From assembly GCA_964430855.1 (NCBI GenBank), contig CAYSHC010000004.1, forward strand, positions 1 through 64,000: 64,000 bases of DNA, read 5' to 3'. A program made the translations under genes and the position numbers. A model generated the notes under the pieces. It saw only the letters and a list, made by a program, of their open reading frames with translations. It did no database searches and was not told the DNA's origin. This DNA is from JAEZDP01 sp964430855. Lineage in GTDB: Bacteria > Acidobacteriota > Vicinamibacteria > Vicinamibacterales > Vicinamibacteraceae. Positions 40,139 to 48,545 of the stretch are shown here, piece by piece. How positions within the stretch are numbered: the first letter of the stretch is position 1; every line of letters begins with the position of its first letter.

Positions 40139-40163
40139 CGCCGTCCGCGGACCGCGGCAGACG

Positions 40164-41696
40164 TCAGCGGGACGCGGGTAGCGGATCTCGGCTCAGCAGG
40201 CTGCGAATCGGGCGGCCGACGCCGTCGCGCGTGACGTAGAACGGGCGCTGCTCGATTTCGTACGCCAGCGTCGGCGGGATGCCGAGCGTGTGGAAGATGG
40301 TGGCGTGCAGGTCCTCGATGGTTACCGGGTCTTCGATCGTGCCGCAGGGCCGTTCGTCGGCCGTGCGTCCGTGGAGGTGCCCGCGCTTGACGCCACCTCC
40401 GTAGAGCAGCACGCACCCGGCGTCGGTGAAGTGCCGGTGCATGCCGTAATGCTGCATTTCGTCGATACGGTCGGGCACCGTGACCTGGTCCTTCACCTTG
40501 CGGTTCGGCTTGCCCTCGACGAGCAGATCGCGGCTGAACTCGCTCGCCAGCACCACCAGGGTACGGTCGAGGAGGCCCCGCTCCTCGAGATCACGAACGA
40601 GCTGCGCGATCGGCGCGTCGATCTGGCGCTTCATCTGCGCCGTCCGCGTGTGGCCGTTCTCGTGCGTGTCCCAGTTCAGGAACGGGATGTACTCGGTGGT
40701 GACCTCGATGAACCGCGCGCCGGCCTCGACGAGGCGCCGGGCCAGCAGGCACCCGAGGCCGAACCGTCCCTGCATCTGGGCCTCGTACTGGGCCCCGAAC
40801 CGATCCTGCGCGGCGTCGAAGCGCTGCCCGGGTCTGTAGCCGGGCACGTAGCGCCGGATGGACTCCAGCGGTTCCTGTGACAGATCGAACGCGGCCGCCG
40901 CCGGCGAGCTCAGGAGCCGGTGCGCGTTCTCGTAGGCCCGCAGCAGCGACTCGCGCTGGTACGTGCTGCCATGCCGCCCGATGGGGCTCGCCTCGAGCAT
41001 CCGCCGGAAGAACGCGTCGCGCCGCTCGAAACGCGAGGGCGACATCCCGCCGGGCGGACGCACGCTGGCGGCGGCGTCCTCGGGGAAGGGGATGTTGAAC
41101 GGCCCGTACTCCGACCCCAGGAACCCCGCCGTGGTGAACGCCTTCAGTTCCTCACCCTCGCCGACGTCGAAGCGCTGGCCGATGTTGATGAACGCCGGCA
41201 TCGCGTCGCTGCGCGGCCCGAGCGTCCGCGCGATGATGGCGCCGATGTGCGGCGCGGCCACCGTCTGCGGCGGGGCGTATCCCGTGTGCCAGTGGTACTG
41301 GTGGCGCGAGTGCAGGATGAACCCGAGGTCGCCCGCGCGGTACGTGCGGATGAGCGTGCCGCGGTCCATCACGCTGGCCATCTGCTCGAGGCCGGACGAG
41401 AACTTGATATGGTCCACGGCCGTGTCGACCGCCGGGAACGTGCTGAGTACCCGATCGGGGGACAGGCCGCGCTCGAACGGCGTGTACCGCTTCGGGTCGA
41501 ACGTCTCGGTGTGCGCCATCCCGCCGGCCATCCACAGGACGATCACCGCGTCGGCCGTCGGCGTGATGGCCGGTGTGGCCTGCTGGCCGCTGCCTGTCGC
41601 GTGGATGGCCTTCGGGTAGCCGGCCGCCAGCGCCGACAAAGTGGCCGCGCCGGCCGTGGCCAGGAAGTCGCGCCGGGTGGTGATGGTGCGAGGCAT
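40164..41696 (-). CDS. Exported DUF1501 protein
   Basis: A 510-residue protein with a Tat leader (TTRRDFLATAGAATLSALAAG) and a DUF1501 sulfatase-like fold: VIVLWMAGGMAHTETFDPK, LIRTYRAGDLGFILHSRHQYH, VEAGARFIEVTTEYIPFLNWDTH, VVLASEFSRDLLVEGK, and LHATIFHTLGIPP. DUF1501 is nearly always encoded beside a DUF1549/DUF1553 cytochrome protein, as here (14 bp away). The pair is abundant in Planctomycetes and Acidobacteria and has been suggested to act in polysaccharide breakdown; direct evidence is lacking. It is probably the second gene of that operon. Confidence 0.9.
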   Translation of the reverse strand: MPRTITTRRDFLATAGAATLSALAAGYPKAIHATGSGQQATPAITPTADAVIVLWMAGGMAHTETFDPKRYTPFERGLSPDRVLSTFPAVDTAVDHIKFSSGLEQMASVMDRGTLIRTYRAGDLGFILHSRHQYHWHTGYAPPQTVAAPHIGAIIARTLGPRSDAMPAFINIGQRFDVGEGEELKAFTTAGFLGSEYGPFNIPFPEDAAASVRPPGGMSPSRFERRDAFFRRMLEASPIGRHGSTYQRESLLRAYENAHRLLSSPAAAAFDLSQEPLESIRRYVPGYRPGQRFDAAQDRFGAQYEAQMQGRFGLGCLLARRLVEAGARFIEVTTEYIPFLNWDTHENGHTRTAQMKRQIDAPIAQLVRDLEERGLLDRTLVVLASEFSRDLLVEGKPNRKVKDQVTVPDRIDEMQHYGMHRHFTDAGCVLLYGGGVKRGHLHGRTADERPCGTIEDPVTIEDLHATIFHTLGIPPTLAYEIEQRPFYVTRDGVGRPIRSLLSRDPLPASR

Positions 41697-41710
41697 GACG
41701 TCTGGACTCC

Positions 41711-44218
41711 TCAGTGCACCAGGCGGAACTCGGGCAGCATCGTCACGGTCCAGAGCAGATCTTCCACGGCCTCGACCCCAGGGGACGGGCCAAGCAGATC
41801 GAGGGCGAGCGCGCGTTCCTTCGCGGCCGGCGGGCGGCTGAGCGCCCTCGTGTAGATGCGCTCGACGATGGCGTCCGGCGTGGCGCCGGACTCGCCGCGC
41901 AACGCCTCGGCGCCGCGTCGCAGCAGCTGCGCCAGCGTCTCGCCATTGGCGAGCTCGAGTGCCTGGAGCGTCGTCGGCGTCTCGGTGCGGACCGTGACCA
42001 CCTGCTCGCGATTCGGACGCCCCAGCGCGGTGGTGAGCGGCGAGGCGGTGGTCAGGGCCGCACGCGTCCTGCCGGTGAGGGCGGCTCTGGCGAAGGCGCG
42101 TTCGAATGCCGCGCCGCTCGCAGCGTTCGCGTGCCTGTCAGGCGACGGGCTGCGCGATGGCGCCGCCGGCTGCCAGGACGTGCCGCCGTCGCCGGCCGTC
42201 CATTCCCAGCGTGCTGCCTCGAGCGGCACCACGCGCAGCTCGCCGTCGAGACCCGGCTCGCGCAGGTACAGCAGCGCGAGCATCCCGTGCCCGCTTTCCA
42301 TCTCGGGCTTCGCGTCGCTGGCTGGAGCAGGCGCAACGCCGGACAGGGTGAGCGTCGAGGTGCCCGGTTCGAGGCGGGTGCCGAGATCCACGAGCCGCGG
42401 GCCGCCCGGGCGAATGGTCGTGACGCGCGTGTCGTTGACGTCGAGCGAGAGGGCCTGCGGCACCACGGCGAGCAGTGCCGCCGCCGTCACCGGCCGATCG
42501 AGCCTTACCGTCGTGCGCAGCACGAGCGTCGGGTCGGCAGGCCGCCGCCCGGCCGCAGGCTCGGCGCGGTCGGCACGCCAGAACCAGGACGTCGGAACCT
42601 GCGGCACCTCGCGGCCCTCGGCGACATCGGGGCCGAAGTCACCCTCCGGCAGCGTCGCCCACGCGCCGGCGATGCTGCCGATCGCGTCGACGAACTGCTC
42701 CGCCGTCAGCCGCCGCACGGCCGGCCCCTCGAACCGCGGGTCGGCCGACGCCGTGGCAGCCGTGACAGGGGCGTCGAGGTCGAGGCTCACGGCCTCGCGC
42801 TGGTACGCCTGCGACGAGACGATGCGCAGCAGGGTGTGCTGGAGGTCGTACTCGTGCGCCACGAGATCCTCGGCGAGCCAGTCGAGCAGGTCGGGATGCC
42901 AGGCTGCCCGATCCATGTCGTCGAGCGGCTCGACGAGCCCCCGTCCGAACAACCGGGCCCACAGCCTGTTGACGATGGTGCGTGACAGGCGCCCGTTGCG
43001 CTCGGCCACCATCAGGGCGGCGAGTGCCTTCACGCGCTCCTCGCGGCTGGCGTCCGCGTCGATGGTGCCGAGCGACGGGTAGAGGAACTTCAGCGGCGCG
43101 GTGGTCCCGGTCGGCCTGTCGCATTCCACCATCTCGAGCGGCTCGTCGGCATAGACGCCCGCCAGGCCGTACGCGTCGGCGAGTTGCCAGTCGTTGATGA
43201 AGCTGTCGTGACACGACGCGCACTTGAGGTTCACGCCCATGAACACCTGCGACACGTTCTGGGCGGCCTGCAGCGGCGGCGTCTGGCTCGCGTTGACGAC
43301 GCCGCGCCAGATGATGCCCTTCGTGAACCCCTCGCTGTCGGGACCCGGCGCGACGAGCGTCGCCACGAACTCGTCGAACGCCAGGTTGGTGGCGAGCGCC
43401 GTATAGAGCCAGGAGGTGATCTGCCGGCGTCCGCCGTCGATGTAGCCGGGGCCACGGTAGTCGTTGCGGAGCAGGTCGTTCCAGAAGGTCAGCCAGTGCG
43501 CCGCGTAGGCGTGGCGATCCGCGAGCAGGCGCGCCGCGAACCGCTCCACCTTGTCCGGGCGCGTGTCCGCGACGAACGCCTCCACGTCGGCGGGCGCCGG
43601 CAGCAACCCTACGAGATCGAGGCTGAGCCGGCGGGCAAGCGCCCGGTCGCTCGCACGGGGCGCGTCGGCAGCCGCACTGCGCTCGTGCGCGGCGAGGAGC
43701 CTGTCGATCGGGTGAACGAGTTCCCCGTGTGGCGGCGGCAGGTCGGGACGCCGCGGCACCAGGTTCTGCGGCTCCCGCCGCGCGAACGTCACGGCGTCGT
43801 CCCAGGTGGCGCCCTGGTCGATCCAGGCGCGCAGGACCCCGATCTCGGCAGGCGTCAGCCTGGCGCCTTTCTCGGGCATCGGCCTGTCGGGGTCGAGTCC
43901 TGACACCAGCTGGATGAGCAGGCTGTCGGCGCTGTTGCCGACGACGATCGCCGGGCCGTCACGCCCGCCGGCCAGCAGCTTCTCGCGCGTTTCCAGGCTG
44001 AAGCGGCCCTTCGACTGGCCGCGCGCGTGGCAGCGTGCGCAACTGCGCAGCAGCAGCGGCGCGACCTCCTGCGCGAAGTCGACGGTATGCGTGGCCGGCG
44101 GTGGCAGCACGCCGGCTGTCGCTGGCGCCTGCTGGCGTGCGTGCATCACGGACGCCAGCAGGGTCAGGCCCGCGGCCAGCAATGCGGGAAAGGCTCGCTG
44201 CATCGGAACGGGGGCCAT
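41711..44218 (-). CDS. DUF1549/DUF1553 protein with N-terminal cytochrome c-like domain
   Basis: An 835-residue exported protein. Signal peptide (FPALLAAGLTLLASVMHA); planctomycete-type cytochrome domain with haem motif CARCH (C60, C63, H64) and MPEKGARLTPAEI; DUF1549 (RLSLDLVGLLPAPADVEAFV, LTFWNDLLRNDYRG); a second CxxCH in CASCHDSFINDW; and DUF1553 (LSRTIVNRLWARLFGRGLV). This supports a periplasmic haem protein. Two near Mets exist (44218 and 44203), neither with a clear ribosome site. It is first in a two-gene unit with the DUF1501 gene. Confidence 0.9.
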   Translation of the reverse strand: MAPVPMQRAFPALLAAGLTLLASVMHARQQAPATAGVLPPPATHTVDFAQEVAPLLLRSCARCHARGQSKGRFSLETREKLLAGGRDGPAIVVGNSADSLLIQLVSGLDPDRPMPEKGARLTPAEIGVLRAWIDQGATWDDAVTFARREPQNLVPRRPDLPPPHGELVHPIDRLLAAHERSAAADAPRASDRALARRLSLDLVGLLPAPADVEAFVADTRPDKVERFAARLLADRHAYAAHWLTFWNDLLRNDYRGPGYIDGGRRQITSWLYTALATNLAFDEFVATLVAPGPDSEGFTKGIIWRGVVNASQTPPLQAAQNVSQVFMGVNLKCASCHDSFINDWQLADAYGLAGVYADEPLEMVECDRPTGTTAPLKFLYPSLGTIDADASREERVKALAALMVAERNGRLSRTIVNRLWARLFGRGLVEPLDDMDRAAWHPDLLDWLAEDLVAHEYDLQHTLLRIVSSQAYQREAVSLDLDAPVTAATASADPRFEGPAVRRLTAEQFVDAIGSIAGAWATLPEGDFGPDVAEGREVPQVPTSWFWRADRAEPAAGRRPADPTLVLRTTVRLDRPVTAAALLAVVPQALSLDVNDTRVTTIRPGGPRLVDLGTRLEPGTSTLTLSGVAPAPASDAKPEMESGHGMLALLYLREPGLDGELRVVPLEAARWEWTAGDGGTSWQPAAPSRSPSPDRHANAASGAAFERAFARAALTGRTRAALTTASPLTTALGRPNREQVVTVRTETPTTLQALELANGETLAQLLRRGAEALRGESGATPDAIVERIYTRALSRPPAAKERALALDLLGPSPGVEAVEDLLWTVTMLPEFRLVH

Positions 44219-44295
44219 TATCGCACCGGCCGGCCGGTGAGCCAGCTCGTCGGCGCGGCTCCCTCCACTGACCGGCGTGCGGCGCGGGCGGCGGG

Positions 44296-45195
44296 TCAGC
44301 TCTCGAGGGCGTCGCGAAACTCGCCAAAGAACCGCCGCACCTTCTCGCGCGGGTCGCCGGGGCCGAGCGTCTCGATCGGGACGTACCCGCGGTAGCCGAC
44401 GTCACGCAGGATGCGCACGATGCTGCGCAGGTCGACGGGTTCCTCCACGCCGTTGCGGTAGACCAGTTCCTTGACCTGCCACGTGTACGCGTGCGGGGCG
44501 AGCTTCGCGATCTCGCGATACGGGTCCCCCGTGGTGCGCAGGCTGCCGATGTCGACGTTGAGGCCGAACCACGGCGATGGGATACGCCTGCGAATCTCGA
44601 GGAAGTCGTCAGCTTCCTTGAGGGCGTCGTTGTGGTTCTGGAGGACGATGGCGACGCCGCGCGCGGCGCCGAGTTCGACCGACGCCTCGAGGCCGGCAAC
44701 GATCCACCCCATGACCTCGGCCTTCGTGTGCCCGGCCGGGAGGGCGCGGCCGTCGAAGACGCGCAGCACCGGCGCGCCGAGCTTGGCCGCGACCTCGACC
44801 CAGCGGCCGACCAGCGCGACGTCGGCCGCGCGCGCGGCCGCGTCGGCGACGGCGAAGTCGTTGCGCACGCCCGTCCCGCTGATGGCGACGCCGCGCCGGA
44901 ACGCCAGCGACTTGATCCGGTAGATCTCGGCATCGGGCGGCGGCGTCGGGTAACCGGAGAAGTAGTAGCCGGTGGGGTCGACGGCGTCGAAGCCGAGCTC
45001 CGCGCAGAAGGCGATGACCTCGTCGAGCGTCATCTCGCCGCGCGCAAGCGGCCCGTTGAACGAGTAGAGGTTGCAGCTGATCTTGATGCGCGCCGGCAGG
45101 CCGGGCACGGCGATGGCCGTGGGCGCCTGCGCGCGCGCGGCGGCGGCGAGCGGGAGGCTGGCGAGCATCGCCAGCGCCGTCCGGCGTGTGGGCAT
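44296..45195 (-). CDS. Exported sugar phosphate isomerase/epimerase-like TIM-barrel protein
   Basis: A 299-residue protein with a Tat-like leader (MPTRRTALAMLASLPLAAAA) and an AP-endonuclease-2-like TIM barrel: ISCNLYSFNGPL, LRVFDGRALP, VLQNHNDALKEADD (metal ligand region), FGLNVDIGSL, and GYVPIETLGPGDP. It is the third exported member of this family in the window (the others are at 4207 and 5187). It lies 77 bp upstream of the DUF1549 gene on the same strand and may be cotranscribed. Substrate unknown. Confidence 0.85.
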   Translation of the reverse strand: MPTRRTALAMLASLPLAAAARAQAPTAIAVPGLPARIKISCNLYSFNGPLARGEMTLDEVIAFCAELGFDAVDPTGYYFSGYPTPPPDAEIYRIKSLAFRRGVAISGTGVRNDFAVADAAARAADVALVGRWVEVAAKLGAPVLRVFDGRALPAGHTKAEVMGWIVAGLEASVELGAARGVAIVLQNHNDALKEADDFLEIRRRIPSPWFGLNVDIGSLRTTGDPYREIAKLAPHAYTWQVKELVYRNGVEEPVDLRSIVRILRDVGYRGYVPIETLGPGDPREKVRRFFGEFRDALES

Positions 45196-45226
45196 GCGGC
45201 AGTATAGGCGGTCGCTGGCCCTGCGG

Positions 45227-45910
45227 TCAGCCGCGCGCGGAGCCGAGGCTGTCCCACCAGCGCGAGAGGTTGTTGCCCGCCCGGCGCGGATGACGCTCGT
45301 AGTGCGACGTGTCGTTGAAGAGCATCAGGCGCACCCGTACCGGATCGCGGAAGTCGAGGACGTTGAGGCAGGCAGGCGCCTGGTCCAGCCTGTCGCGATA
45401 GCCGCGGGCGTCGAACCCGAGCAGGCTGCTGATCACGAGACGGAGCGTCGCCTTGTGCGATACCACCAGCACGCGTTCGCCCTCGTGCCGCATGACGATC
45501 TCGCGCAGGACGGGCAGCGCCCGGGCGAGGACGGCCACCCCCGACTCGCCGCCCTCGGGCGCGAAGGTGAACGGGTCTTCCTCCCAGGCCGCGTACTCCT
45601 CGGCATACTGCGCCTCGACCTCGCGGCGCGTGAGGCCTTCCCACCGGCCGTGGCTGATCTCGCGGAGGCCGTCGCGGGTCTGCGTCTCGAGGTTGCACGC
45701 CGCCCCGATGATCGCCGCCGTCTCCAGCGTCCGCGAGAGCGGGCTGCTGTAGAGCGCCGTGATGCCTTCGTGCTGGAGGCGCTCGCCGAGCCGCGCCGCC
45801 TGCCAGCGGCCCTCGTCCGAGAGATCGACGCCGACGGCTCCCGAGAACCGGTCCTCGGCGGTGAGCTGTGTGGCCCCGTGACGTACGAGGTAGAGGCGCG
45901 TGGTGTCCAT
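45227..45910 (-). CDS. Histidine phosphatase (phosphoglycerate-mutase-like) protein
   Basis: A 227-residue cytosolic protein of the histidine phosphatase superfamily: catalytic motif LVRHGATQ near the N-terminus (the second His lies in VVSHKATLRL), acid-base region ISHGRWEGLT, and SSPLSRTLETA with the second conserved Arg. Family members dephosphorylate small molecules; the substrate cannot be decided (CobC, GpmB-like and others share these motifs). The start MDTTRLYL was preferred over an upstream Met. It lies 31 bp upstream of the epimerase gene. Confidence 0.9.
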   Translation of the reverse strand: MDTTRLYLVRHGATQLTAEDRFSGAVGVDLSDEGRWQAARLGERLQHEGITALYSSPLSRTLETAAIIGAACNLETQTRDGLREISHGRWEGLTRREVEAQYAEEYAAWEEDPFTFAPEGGESGVAVLARALPVLREIVMRHEGERVLVVSHKATLRLVISSLLGFDARGYRDRLDQAPACLNVLDFRDPVRVRLMLFNDTSHYERHPRRAGNNLSRWWDSLGSARG

Positions 45911-45981
45911 GGTGGCCTCATCCTGCCACGGCCCTTTCGTCGCGCGCCAGCGGGCTGGCACGCGTCAGCGTCGGCCGGACG

Positions 45982-46623
45982 TCACGCCGGCCGACGGCCG
46001 GCAAGCAGCGCGAGCTCGCGCCACTTCCAGTGGCAGTCCACGTCCACCGAGCCCGCCTGGCGGAGCCACGCGAGCTGCGGCTCTACCGCGCACAGCTTGT
46101 TGGAAGGATCGTCCTCGTCAGGCGCGACGCCGATCATCGCCAGGAACTCGCGGTGCAGCGCGGCGGTGGCCGATGCCACGTGCTCCAGGTTGCAGAAGAC
46201 GCCGCCGGGCGAGAGCACGTCGAACACCTCGCCGTAGAGCGCCTCCTTGCGCGCGTCGGCCAGGTGGTGGATCGCGAAGCTCGAGACGACCGCATCGAAA
46301 CGGCCGATGGACGGCAGCGGTTGCGCCAGGTCGTGTTCGAGGACGCTGACCGATGTGCCGGCGAAGCGCTGGCGGAGGCGCCCGAGCATCTCGGGCGAGA
46401 AGTCGACGGCGACGCCCTCGGCATGAGGTGCCGCGTCGAGCACGCGGGCCAGCAGCCGTCCGTCACCGCTGCCCAGGTCGAGGACGCGCCCGAGGCCTTC
46501 GGGCAGGCACTCGAGCAGCGCGCGTTCCCCTTCGTCACGTCGGGGAAGACCGTCGGCGCGCGCGAGGTAGGCGCGCGCATGAGCGTCGTCGCGCCAGAGG
46601 TTGACGTCGGCCATGGCGCTCAT
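45982..46623 (-). CDS. Class I SAM-dependent methyltransferase
   Basis: A 213-residue methyltransferase without a leader: RVLDLGSGDGRLLARVLDA (motif I), GVAVDFSPEMLGRLRQRFA (motif II), HDLAQPLPSIGRFDAVVSSFAIHHL (motif IV, shortened: RFDAVVSSFAIHHL), and GGVFCNLEH. This resembles the UbiE/trans-aconitate-type group; the acceptor is unknown. A second ATG nine bases downstream is possible. The 3' end lies 71 bp from the histidine phosphatase start and the genes may be cotranscribed. Confidence 0.88.
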   Translation of the reverse strand: MSAMADVNLWRDDAHARAYLARADGLPRRDEGERALLECLPEGLGRVLDLGSGDGRLLARVLDAAPHAEGVAVDFSPEMLGRLRQRFAGTSVSVLEHDLAQPLPSIGRFDAVVSSFAIHHLADARKEALYGEVFDVLSPGGVFCNLEHVASATAALHREFLAMIGVAPDEDDPSNKLCAVEPQLAWLRQAGSVDVDCHWKWRELALLAGRRPA

Positions 46624-46650
46624 CGTACCGCCGGGCCACCCGCTCTCGCG

Positions 46651-48057
46651 CTATTGGGTGACGGCGGTGGCGGTCAGCTCGGTCGGCGCTGCCGGCGGCG
46701 AGGCTGGGGGCGTACGGAAGGCGGACACCACGGCCGCCGTGTTGTTCATCGATCGGGCGTTGTCGGCCGCGACCGACGGGTTCGACTCGTAGGCGACACC
46801 CATCGGCGCGCCGTTGTAGAACACGTTCGGGTTCGAGAAGTAGTTGACCCGCGGCACGTTCGAGCACGGATAGCCCATCACGGTCCGGAACTTCTGGCCG
46901 TTGGTCGGCGCGATGTTGTCGCAGGTGCGGTAGCCGTAGCTGTACGGATAGGCGCTCTGGCTGCCGTTCGGACGGTCGTGCGCATTGCCCTGGTTGTGCC
47001 CGATCTCGTGGGCGAGGGTCTGCTGCGAGAAGCACGACTGCGTCACGACGCTGAAGGCCGACGACGCGAACGACGTGCTGACGGTGGTCATCACGTACGC
47101 GAGGCCGCAGTAGTTCGACTCGTCGCTGACGAGCGACACCAGGTCGGCGCCGAGCTGGTTGCGGAGCGCGTGCACCGAGTCCATGTAGCCGTCGCCGTAC
47201 AGCCGAAGCCGCTGCAGCGTGGTGCCCATGTCGCCCGTCTCCGTGTAGTCGACGAGGCTCATGCCGACGAGGTTCAGCCTGATGTTGATGCCCGAGTTGG
47301 CGTAGGCGGCGTTTGCGGCGGCGACCGCGTTGACGATCTTCGCTTCGAGCGTCGCCACGCCGCCCGCCTGGTTCACCGATCGCTGCGTGTAGACGACGAG
47401 CAGGTCGTGCTGGAAGGGGTCGCCGGCCATCGCGGCCTCATGCGCAAGGACGTCACCGACGCCCCCGGCGTCGGGCTCGGCGCCGTCACGCTGATCAGGC
47501 AGCGTGTCGCCGGCCGGCAGTGGCTCTCCCTCCTGTGGCAGCGCGTCCTCGTCCACCTGGAACAGCACGAGGCTGCCGTTCTCGAAGCCTTCCACCTCGT
47601 AGGTCTCGGCGCCGTGGTGGAAGAACCCCGTTACCGCGCCGCGATGGCGGGTCAGCACGAGAAGGCTCTCCGGCGCGCCCTCGAACGTGCCCGTCCAGGT
47701 CTGCTCGTCGCGGCGTCCCCGCGTGTCCTGCTGGCGCTCGGCCACGAGCACGCGGCCGTCGGGCAGCGTCACGCTGAGCCGCTCGGCCCGGAAGGCCGAC
47801 GGGTTGAGCCGGCCGCGCCGTTCCCGGCCCGGGACGGCGTGGGCGCGGCGGGGCGGGACGTCCTGCGGCAGATCGGCGCCGGCGGCGGCACCGCCGGCCA
47901 TGCGGCCCCCCGCCGCGCGTGCGCCCGCCGCGACCTCGGCGCCAAACAGCGGCTCGGGTGCCGGCTGCGCCAGCACCGGGGTGGCGGTGAGCGTCCCCAT
48001 GAGGAAGGCGCCAAGCAGGCGGCGGAGGCGCGATGGCAGGGACGGTGAGCGCGACAT
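46651..48057 (-). CDS. Secreted zinc metalloprotease (reprolysin-like, M12-type)
   Basis: A 468-residue secreted protease. A signal peptide (LLGAFLMGTLTATPVLAQ) and a propeptide-like region precede a metzincin catalytic domain with HEIGHNQGNAHD (H350, H354, H360 bind zinc; E351 is catalytic) and a downstream Met-turn region (VMGYPCS). The C-terminus ends abruptly at APTELTATAVTQ, which looks like the first strand of a fibronectin type III domain, so the protein may have lost a C-terminal module. The start MSRSPSLP begins a proper leader; the upstream frame has none. Confidence 0.88.
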   Translation of the reverse strand: MSRSPSLPSRLRRLLGAFLMGTLTATPVLAQPAPEPLFGAEVAAGARAAGGRMAGGAAAGADLPQDVPPRRAHAVPGRERRGRLNPSAFRAERLSVTLPDGRVLVAERQQDTRGRRDEQTWTGTFEGAPESLLVLTRHRGAVTGFFHHGAETYEVEGFENGSLVLFQVDEDALPQEGEPLPAGDTLPDQRDGAEPDAGGVGDVLAHEAAMAGDPFQHDLLVVYTQRSVNQAGGVATLEAKIVNAVAAANAAYANSGINIRLNLVGMSLVDYTETGDMGTTLQRLRLYGDGYMDSVHALRNQLGADLVSLVSDESNYCGLAYVMTTVSTSFASSAFSVVTQSCFSQQTLAHEIGHNQGNAHDRPNGSQSAYPYSYGYRTCDNIAPTNGQKFRTVMGYPCSNVPRVNYFSNPNVFYNGAPMGVAYESNPSVAADNARSMNNTAAVVSAFRTPPASPPAAPTELTATAVTQ

Positions 48058-48545
48058 GGGTCCGCCCGGACGGTTGCGACGCATGTGCCAGGTCGGCGTG
48101 CGCCCCGACCGCGCACGGCTCGGGGCGCCGGAGAGGACACCGAGCGGGACGTCGGGTCGCCGTGCCGCCTCATGAACCTGCAGGATCCAGAGGAAAACCC
48201 GGTGCAAACGGCGCGACGGCCCGCTCCCTTCGCACGTCCCTCCGCAGCCGATGCCAGCTCGACTGTCGCCGACGCGGTTCCCCGGGGCATGAACGTGGCG
48301 ATTACGTTTTTGTCGTTCGTCTTACGGTTTCGGCTGCGCACGCCGCCACCCGATGTATGCCGTCGGCGCGTACAGGTGGGGCATGGGCCTTCAACCTCGA
48401 CGGCTCCCCGTCCTCAGGCGGCCTGTCGCCACTGTCACCAGTCAACTAGAGACGGTTCAACAAATTACGGCCAACTACGCGCGGTCGACAGCGGGCAGGA
48501 TCCGCGCCGCTGGCCGGGGCCTGATTGTTGCTTCAGTCCGGCCAG
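48058..48545. other. 488-bp divergent intergenic region
   Basis: Lies between the protease gene (minus) and the BamA-like gene (plus). It holds short frames but none with a recognisable product. Two AT-richer stretches (around 48298-48335 and 48440-48475) stand out from the surrounding GC-rich sequence and are likely promoter regions, but I could not assign -35/-10 boxes. Confidence 0.5.
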
